Below are positions 1 to 5,091 of a DNA stretch of 6,375 nucleotides, one piece after another. The stretch covers positions 1 to 6,375 of the forward strand of contig JAXMHA010000040.1 of the NCBI GenBank assembly GCA_046347015.1, in the 5' to 3' direction. The DNA is from Dokdonella_A sp046347015 (GTDB taxonomy: Bacteria; Pseudomonadota; Gammaproteobacteria; Xanthomonadales; Rhodanobacteraceae). The translations under genes and the position numbers were made by a program. Position 1 is the stretch's first letter, and every line of letters begins with the position of its first letter. Below the pieces are notes generated by a model that was not told the DNA's origin, searched no databases, and was given only the letters and a program-made list of their open reading frames with translations.

Positions 1-359
1 CGGAATGCCGTGACGCCGGTGTGCACCGCATCGAGTTCCGGACGCCGCAGAAGGAACGCAACCTGCCGTTCGAGCTTTTCCGGGCACCACTCGTCGTCGC
101 CGTCGAGATAGGCCAGCCAGTCCGATCGGGTCGCGCCGGCGCCGGTCTGGCGCGCCGCGCCGACACCGCGATTCACGGCGTGGCGGATGACGCGGACATC
201 GGGCGGAAGGCCCTCGAGGCTCGTTGCGAGCCCGGCGGGCGACGCATCGTCGACGACGATGATCTCGTCCGGACGACGGGTCTGCGCACGTACCGAGGCC
301 AGCGCGGCCGGGAAGTACGCGTCGTCATCGAAGAACGTGATGATGGCGGCAATTCGCAC
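1..359 (-). CDS. Family 2 glycosyltransferase, partial (C-terminus beyond left edge)
   Basis: Bases 359 down to 1 read as 119 uninterrupted codons that match the N-terminal GT-A nucleotide-sugar-binding half of a family 2 glycosyltransferase. The product begins MRIAAIITFFDDDAYFPAAL, a beta strand and helix typical of the family. Next come IIVVDDASP (residues 33-41, with the nucleotide-binding aspartates), NRGVGAAR (63-70) and LDGDDEW (85-91), where D86-G87-D88 is the metal-binding DxD. It would transfer a sugar from a nucleotide donor, probably to a cell-surface glycan, but the acceptor cannot be told. The likely start is the GTG at 359, which directly follows the TGA of the upstream dehydrogenase in the same frame; no later start would keep the first beta strand. 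I see no strong ribosome binding site, so translation probably depends on coupling. The rest of the gene lies outside the window. Family assignment is firm, specificity is not. Confidence 0.88.
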   Translation of the reverse strand, partial: MRIAAIITFFDDDAYFPAALASVRAQTRRPDEIIVVDDASPAGLATSLEGLPPDVRVIRHAVNRGVGAARQTGAGATRSDWLAYLDGDDEWCPEKLERQVAFLLRRPELDAVHTGVTAF

Positions 360-1139
360 TCAGAACCCGTAGTGCAGGAATCCGCCGTCGACGGCGATGA
401 CTTCACCGGTGATGTAGCTGGCGGCCGGCAGGCAGAGGAATGCGGCTGCCGCGGCGACTTCCTCGGCTTCACCGACGCGCCGCATCGGCGTCCGCTCGAG
501 GACTTCCTCGAGTCGGTCCGGGTCGGACAGGTCGGGCTCGGTGCGTCGCGTGCGGATGTACCACGGCGCGACCGCGTTGACGCGGATGCCGTCCTCGGCC
601 CATTCGCACGCGAGATTGCGGGTCAGTTGCATGACCGCCGCCTTGGTCATGCCGTAGGCCGACCCGGTCCGAACGTGTGTCAATCCCGAAACCGACGCGA
701 CATTGACGATGGCGGCATTGGCGTGTTCGGCGAGGTGCGGGTGGGCAAGGCGGCTCATCTCGAACACGCTCTTCAGGTTCGTTTCGATGACCCAATCGAG
801 TTCGTCCCCGCGCACCTCGAGCGTCGGCTTGCCGATGTTGCCACCGACGTTGTTGACCAGCAGTGACAGCTCGACGTCGAGGTCGGCAATCCAGTCGAAG
901 ACCTCGAGGCGCTGCTCGGGATCGGCGACATCGGCGGCCAGCACCCGCACGATGCGCCCCTCGAATTCATCCGCCAGCTCCCCGCGCGCGCCTTCGAGCC
1001 CGGCTTCCTCGCGCGCGACGAGCAGCACGTCGGCTCCGAATGAAAGCAGTTCGCGCGCACAGGCGAAACCGATGCCGTGGCTCGCGCCCGTGACCAGCGC
1101 CACCTGGCCATCGAGGCGCCAACGTGACGGATTCGACAT
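360..1139 (-). CDS. Short-chain dehydrogenase/reductase (SDR), tropinone-reductase-like
   Basis: This is a complete classical SDR of 259 residues, the usual length for the family. It catalyses NAD(P)(H)-dependent oxidation or reduction of an alcohol/carbonyl in the cytoplasm. Visible hallmarks are the Rossmann glycine motif TGASHGIG (17-24), NNVGG (96-100), Asn121, catalytic Ser149, and YGMTK (162-166) supplying Tyr162 and Lys166. Arg43 at the end of the second beta strand suggests preference for NADP(H), which is an inference. Two stretches, LACEWAEDGIRVNAVAPW and LPAASYITG, closely resemble plant tropinone reductases and their bacterial relatives; similarity does not fix the substrate, and many bacterial members are annotated only as SDR oxidoreductases. 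The ATG at 1139 is preceded by GGAG at 1149-1146 with 6 bases spacing. The stop TGA (362-360) abuts the glycosyltransferase start, so the two genes are probably cotranscribed. The lipoprotein gene diverges upstream. Confidence 0.95.
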   Translation of the reverse strand: MSNPSRWRLDGQVALVTGASHGIGFACARELLSFGADVLLVAREEAGLEGARGELADEFEGRIVRVLAADVADPEQRLEVFDWIADLDVELSLLVNNVGGNIGKPTLEVRGDELDWVIETNLKSVFEMSRLAHPHLAEHANAAIVNVASVSGLTHVRTGSAYGMTKAAVMQLTRNLACEWAEDGIRVNAVAPWYIRTRRTEPDLSDPDRLEEVLERTPMRRVGEAEEVAAAAAFLCLPAASYITGEVIAVDGGFLHYGF

Positions 1140-1213
1140 GGCGGTCTCCGGACGCTTGTCGGCAATGTAACGGTCGGCGCAGACTCTAGCCGATCCCGAC
1201 CCGGAGTGTGGCC
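1140..1213. promoter_or_regulatory. Divergent promoter gap between SDR and lipoprotein genes
   Basis: This short gap separates two divergently transcribed genes and so should hold both promoters. It carries the ribosome binding sites for each: GGAG on the minus strand (1149-1146) for the dehydrogenase and GGAG on the plus strand (1203-1206) for the lipoprotein. The only promoter-like match I see is a weak minus-strand -10 candidate TACATT (1169-1164), with no good -35 box. No operator palindrome is evident. The promoter call rests on geometry rather than on strong boxes. Confidence 0.35.
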
Positions 1214-1429
1214 ATGCCCAGAATCAGCGCCGTGTTCGCCTTGGCCGCGGGCCTCGCGGCTTGCTCCGGCAGTGCACCGCCAACCGCGCCCAAGCCGGCC
1301 ATTCCGCAAAAGACGATGATCGACGCCCAGTTGCAGGACTTGCAGAAGGCGCGCGACATACAAAAGGTGCTGGACGAATCGGCCAAGCGCACCGACCAGG
1401 CGATCGACCAGCAGAGCGGCGGGCCGTAA
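1214..1429 (+). CDS. Small lipoprotein of unknown function (71 aa)
   Basis: This is a short secreted lipoprotein. The N-terminus MPRISAVFALAAGLAACSG has one basic residue, a hydrophobic stretch and a lipobox LAAC with the lipidated cysteine at residue 17. Residue +2 is Ser, not Asp, so under the usual Lol rule the mature 55-residue protein would go to the outer membrane. After a Pro/Ala-rich linker (about 20-33), residues 37-66 form a charged, probably helical or coiled-coil segment rich in Lys, Asp and Gln. I chose the ATG at 1214 because GGAG (1203-1206) lies 7 bases upstream; the in-frame GTG at 1208 would be only 1 base from it. It is the only plus-strand gene here and converges on the transsulfuration operon with 29 bases between stops. 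I recall similar tiny lipoproteins in Xanthomonadales genomes, but I know of no function. Confidence 0.8.
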   Translation: MPRISAVFALAAGLAACSGSAPPTAPKPAIPQKTMIDAQLQDLQKARDIQKVLDESAKRTDQAIDQQSGGP

Positions 1430-1458
1430 GCGAGCTGCGGCGACCGTCCCCGCGGCAG

Positions 1459-2649
1459 TCAGCGGAGCGCTGCTTCGAGTTCGGCCCTGAGGTCGTCGAC
1501 GTCCTCGACGCCCACGGACAGCCGGATCAATCCGTCGCTGATGCCGAGGCGCCGCCGGTTCGCCGGTGGCACCGATGCGTGCGTCATGATCGCCGGATGC
1601 TCGATCAGGCTTTCGACGCCGCCGAGTGATTCCGCCAGCGCGAACAGCCGGCAACGCTCGAGCACGCGCCGCGCCTTGCCGAGGCCGCCTTTCACCTCGA
1701 TCGTGACGATGCCGCCGAAACCGTCCATCTGGCGCCGCGCGAGCGCGTGCTGCGGATGGGACTTCAGGCCCGGGTAGATCACACGCGCGACGGCCGGATG
1801 ATGTTCGAGCCACGTCGCGAGCGCGAGTGCATTCGCGCAATGCGCGCGCATGCGCAGGTGCAGCGTCTTCACCCCACGCAACGCGAGGTAGGCGTCGAAT
1901 GGTCCGGCAATCGCGCCGACGGAGTTTTGCAGGAACGCGAGGCGGTCCGCGAGCTCGTCGTTGCCGCCGACGATGGCGACGCCGCCGACCATGTCCGAGT
2001 GGCCATTGAGATACTTCGTCGCCGAATGCACGACCAAATCCGCGCCATGCTCCAGCGGGCGCTGCAGCACCGGCGAGCTGAACGTGTTGTCGACCGCGAG
2101 CAGTACCCCGTGCTTGCGCGCGAACTGGCCGAGCCGGCCGAGGTCGACCAGCTTCAGCATCGGGTTGGTCGGCGTCTCGGCCCAGATGAGGCGGGTATTC
2201 GGCCGCAATGCCGCCTGCAACGCCGCGGCGTCGTTCAAGTCGACGAAGGTGAAGTCGAGCCCGGCGCTGCGCCGGCGCACCCGCTCGAACAGGCGGTAGC
2301 TGCCACCGTAGAGATCATCCATCGCGATGACGTGGCTACCGGAGTCGAGCAGCTCCAGCACCGTCGCCGTCGCCGCCATGCCCGACGCGAACGCGAAGCC
2401 GCGCCGGCCGCCTTCGAGGTCCGCGACGCAGCGTTCCCACGCCATCCGGGTCGGATTCTGGGTACGCGAATATTCGTAGCCCTGGTGCACACCGGGGCTC
2501 TTCTGGGCATAGGTCGACGTCGCGTAAATCGGCGTCATGACCGCGCCGGTCGACGGGTCGGGATGCTGGCCGGCGTGGATCGCGCGGGTGCCGAGTCCGG
2601 ATGGCGACTTCGAGCGCGGTGTGGTGGCCTTGCTGGACGATTTGGACAC
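1459..2649 (-). CDS. Cystathionine gamma-lyase / gamma-synthase family PLP enzyme
   Basis: This complete 396-residue protein belongs to the Cys/Met-metabolism PLP-enzyme family (MetB, MetC, cystathionine gamma-lyase, methionine gamma-lyase). The PLP Schiff-base lysine is Lys212 in SATKYLNGHSD. Tyr60 and Arg62 of EYSRTQNPTR bind the cofactor phosphate of the neighbouring subunit. SGMAA (89-93), Tyr114, Asp187 in AVDNTF and Arg376 near the C-terminus are the other cofactor and carboxylate contacts. SLGGVESL (341-348) followed by PAIMTHAS fits gamma-lyases and gamma-synthases alike. Because the upstream partner is a cystathionine beta-synthase, the likely role is gamma-lyase, cleaving cystathionine to cysteine, 2-oxobutyrate and ammonia; databases may label it metB, mccB or cth. 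The start is GTG at 2649. Its Shine-Dalgarno GAGGA overlaps the upstream TGA, 6 bases before the GTG, which suggests translational coupling. The first 18 residues are Ser/Lys-rich and lie outside the fold. Confidence 0.95.
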   Translation of the reverse strand: MSKSSSKATTPRSKSPSGLGTRAIHAGQHPDPSTGAVMTPIYATSTYAQKSPGVHQGYEYSRTQNPTRMAWERCVADLEGGRRGFAFASGMAATATVLELLDSGSHVIAMDDLYGGSYRLFERVRRRSAGLDFTFVDLNDAAALQAALRPNTRLIWAETPTNPMLKLVDLGRLGQFARKHGVLLAVDNTFSSPVLQRPLEHGADLVVHSATKYLNGHSDMVGGVAIVGGNDELADRLAFLQNSVGAIAGPFDAYLALRGVKTLHLRMRAHCANALALATWLEHHPAVARVIYPGLKSHPQHALARRQMDGFGGIVTIEVKGGLGKARRVLERCRLFALAESLGGVESLIEHPAIMTHASVPPANRRRLGISDGLIRLSVGVEDVDDLRAELEAALR

Positions 2650-2658
2650 GTGGAATCC

Positions 2659-2663
<5 letters not shown>
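2650..2663 (-). promoter_or_regulatory. Ribosome binding site overlapping the cbs stop codon
   Basis: The minus strand reads TGAGGATTCCACGTG from 2661 to 2647. GAGGA is built partly from the TGA stop of cystathionine beta-synthase and lies 6 bases before the GTG start of the gamma-lyase. A ribosome finishing the first gene would sit on this site. The arrangement supports the GTG start and coupled production of the two enzymes. Confidence 0.65.
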
Positions 2664-4026
<1,363 letters not shown>

Positions 4027-4163
4027 GTTGACGCTCCACGACGATGGCTTGCGGTCATTGCCGCCACACCCGCCGGCTGGCCGGCACGAGAGGCCGACGA
4101 AGGCCGCACCGAAGCACTGCGGTCAGCGCGGCGATCAACCGGCAACGGAGGCATGCCACAAGC

Positions 4164-4189
4164 GGCGCGGGTACCTGGAGTACCGCGCC
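4164..4189. repeat. Inverted repeat (hairpin) with one bulged base
   Basis: GGCGCGGGTAC (4164-4174) pairs with GTACCGCGCC (4180-4189) over 10 base pairs with one bulged G and a 5-base loop. It lies between the YdcH stop and cbs, next to a second hairpin. No T-run follows on either strand, so a classic Rho-independent terminator is not supported. Confidence 0.5.
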
Positions 4190-4192
4190 CAG

Positions 4193-4222
4193 GGTCGCCC
4201 GGATTCAACGGACCGGGCGACC
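4193..4222 (-). terminator. Hairpin 25 bases downstream of the YdcH gene
   Basis: GGTCGCCCGG (4193-4202) and CCGGGCGACC (4213-4222) form a perfect 10-base-pair stem with a 10-base loop. It begins about 25 bases past the TGA of the YdcH gene on the minus strand, which is the expected place for a terminator or a 3'-end stabilising stem. No U-tract follows, so if it ends transcription it is not a canonical intrinsic terminator. The inverted repeat itself is certain; the role is inferred. Confidence 0.4.
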
Positions 4223-4246
4223 GGTCACTCGAAGGTTACGATCGGG

Positions 4247-4486
4247 TCAGGCACTCACCACGCCGCTGGCCCTGCGGCACAAGGCCCACAACTGCGTCAA
4301 CCGGTCCTTGGCGTGGAGCTTTTCCTTCTTCATGTTGAGCAAGGTCACATCGTCCACCGCCAGCACGCCGAGTTCCGCATCGCGAACCTTGCCGTCGAGT
4401 TCCCGGTGCCGGTGGTACAGGCTCCGGAACTCGGCGTTGTGCTGGATCAGCGCATCGACTTCCGCTTGCTCGTGCTGTTCAAACAT
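4247..4486 (-). CDS. YdcH family protein (DUF465), 79 aa
   Basis: This small, soluble, highly charged protein matches the YdcH/DUF465 family. The E. coli member is about 74 residues and of unknown function. Recognisable parts are the N-terminal helix, FRSLYHRHRELDGKV (residues 20-34, corresponding to the family 'F..L...H..LD..I' motif) and LNMKKEKLHAKDRLTQL (50-66, corresponding to 'V..MKK.KL.LKDEM..IL'). The whole is predicted to be two helices able to pack as a coiled-coil hairpin; there is no signal peptide or membrane segment. The ATG at 4486 is firmly set by AGGAGGT (4499-4493), a near-perfect Shine-Dalgarno with 6 bases spacing, suggesting high expression. It has the same orientation as cbs but lies 220 bases upstream with hairpins between, so separate transcription is likely. 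Family assignment is good; function is unknown. Confidence 0.88.
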   Translation of the reverse strand: MFEQHEQAEVDALIQHNAEFRSLYHRHRELDGKVRDAELGVLAVDDVTLLNMKKEKLHAKDRLTQLWALCRRASGVVSA

Positions 4487-4492
4487 CAGCTG

Positions 4493-4499
4493 ACCTCCT
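4493..4499 (-). promoter_or_regulatory. Strong Shine-Dalgarno of the YdcH gene
   Basis: The minus strand reads AGGAGGT followed by CAGCTG and then ATG. This is close to the full anti-16S complement at optimal spacing. It decides the start of the YdcH gene and contrasts with the plain GGAG sites elsewhere in the window. Confidence 0.8.
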
Positions 4500-4524
4500 C
4501 GACAGGCGCGCAGGGAAACCGCTG

Positions 4525-4558
4525 GCGCAGTGAGCCGGCACGAAGCCGGCTACTGCGC
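4525..4558. repeat. REP-like 14-bp bulged hairpin
   Basis: GCGCAGT (4525-4531), bulged G4532 and AGCCGGC (4533-4539) pair fully with GCCGGCTACTGCGC (4545-4558) around the 5-base loop ACGAA. A 14-pair stem with a single bulge and short loop is the form of bacterial repetitive extragenic palindromes. No T-run follows on either strand, so it is probably not an intrinsic terminator. It sits about 40 bases upstream of the YdcH start, within its likely 5' leader. Confidence 0.55.
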
Positions 4559-4588
4559 TGCGGGACGAGAACACCAAGCTTGCGAAAT

Positions 4589-4606
4589 GGCTTCGGAACC
4601 GAAGCC
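4589..4606. repeat. Short inverted repeat
   Basis: GGCTTCGG (4589-4596) and CCGAAGCC (4599-4606) are perfect inverted repeats separated only by AA. As RNA it would close as a 7-pair stem with a 4-base loop. It lies 30 bases from the larger bulged hairpin and shares its GAAGCCG core sequence. Confidence 0.45.
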
Positions 4607-4844
4607 GCCCGCGGACAGAGTGGATCGATGCGCCGCGAGCCCTTAAGGTCATGGGGTGGAAGCCACTGCCAGGTTTCTTCCGCCCGCACGCCCTTCTCCC
4701 GGGGACACCGGAAGACGGGACTCGAGGATTGCTTTGGTCGCGCTCATGCTCCGGGCTTGGGCCCGAGCGGCGGGCTGGACAGCGTGGCCACTCGGGAGGG
4801 ACACGCTACTCCTTCACCCCGGAATTGGCAACCTCGGAAAGCTG

Positions 4845-4861
4845 GAGCCAACGGTTGGCTC
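4845..4861. repeat. Near-perfect 17-base palindrome
   Basis: GAGCCAAC and GTTGGCTC flank a single central G. The arm length and symmetry would suit a dimeric DNA-binding protein, but the same bases could equally be a hairpin arm, since TGGAGC (4843-4848) also pairs with GCTCCA (4862-4867). No gene start lies nearby, so an operator role is unsupported. Confidence 0.35.
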
Positions 4862-4951
4862 GCTCCAATGACGCTGGTAAAAATCCTTCATAAACAATGT
4901 CATGGAAGAATACGACCCGAGCCGGGACAGCTCGACAACCACTCCTGGCCC

Positions 4952-4980
4952 GATCCCCGGGGACGTCCATCCCGGGGGTC
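4952..4980. repeat. Inverted repeat, 10-bp stem
   Basis: GATCCCCGGG (4952-4961) pairs with CCCGGGGGTC (4971-4980), with one T-G wobble and a 9-base loop. It stands 11 bases from the stronger hairpin at 4992-5022, and both lie downstream of the FG-GAP gene on its strand. Confidence 0.45.
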
Positions 4981-4991
4981 ATCAGGTACCC

Positions 4992-5022
4992 GGACGAACA
5001 CGCCTGAAGGCGGTGTTCGTCC
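4992..5022 (-). terminator. Strong hairpin 70 bases downstream of the FG-GAP gene
   Basis: GGACGAACACGCC (4992-5004) and GGCGGTGTTCGTCC (5009-5022) form a 13-pair stem with one bulged base and a TGAA loop. It lies about 70 bases after the FG-GAP stop on the minus strand and is the best candidate for ending that transcript. It lacks a U-tract on the minus strand; on the plus strand TTCATTC follows, which is only a weak tract. The stem is certain, the terminator role is inferred. Confidence 0.45.
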
Positions 5023-5091
5023 TTCATTCGGGCGACGGGGTGCACACTTCACTCGGACAGGAACCAAGGACCGCGCCGTGCCGGCGATCCC

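Larger units (their letters stand above)
4027..4246. other. Intergenic gap upstream of cbs, downstream of the YdcH gene
   Basis: This 220-base gap holds no convincing gene. It should contain the 3' end of the YdcH transcript and the promoter of the cbs operon. Two GC-rich hairpins lie in its right half (4164-4189 and 4193-4222). The left half has only the cbs ribosome binding site and a GGCATGCC palindrome near 4150; I see no clear -35/-10 pair. An 11-codon minus-strand frame (4058-4023) overlaps the cbs ATG as ATGA but has no good ribosome binding site. Confidence 0.5.
4487..5091. other. 605-base palindrome-rich intergenic region without a convincing gene
   Basis: Between the YdcH gene and the FG-GAP gene I find no supportable coding sequence. 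The frames that stay open give Arg/Ser/Pro-rich products, use much weaker third-position GC than the flanking genes, and run through hairpin arms. Instead the region carries at least seven inverted repeats: 4525-4558, 4589-4606, 4748-4768, 4781-4807, 4845-4861, 4952-4980 and 4992-5022. An AT-rich patch (4878-4905) interrupts otherwise GC-rich sequence. The region could be a dispersed intergenic repeat, a structured RNA, or eroded sequence; I cannot choose between these from one copy. Confidence 0.5.

Noticed and set aside
21..866. A 281-codon open frame on the plus strand
   Set aside because: It is antisense to the glycosyltransferase and dehydrogenase, whose motifs are clear. It is a mirror frame produced by GC-rich third positions.
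1435..1458. A possible bidirectional terminator between the convergent lipoprotein and gamma-lyase genes
   Set aside because: CTGC and GCAG can pair, but the inner stem needs mismatches and there is no T-run on either side.
773..1840. A 355-codon minus-strand frame across the dehydrogenase start, the lipoprotein and the gamma-lyase 3' end
   Set aside because: It is out of frame with both recognised enzymes, covers both promoters of the divergent gap, and gives a low-complexity Arg/Ala-rich product.
4486..4689. A 67-codon minus-strand frame ending in TGA that overlaps the YdcH ATG as TGATG
   Set aside because: The overlap hints at coupling, but third-position GC is far lower than in real neighbours, both hairpins at 4525-4558 and 4589-4606 lie inside it, and no ribosome binding site precedes its GTG.
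4806..5045. A 79-codon minus-strand frame downstream of the FG-GAP gene
   Set aside because: It passes through two long hairpins and the AT-rich patch, has no recognisable domain, and its codon use is unlike the flanking genes. Homology search could reopen this.
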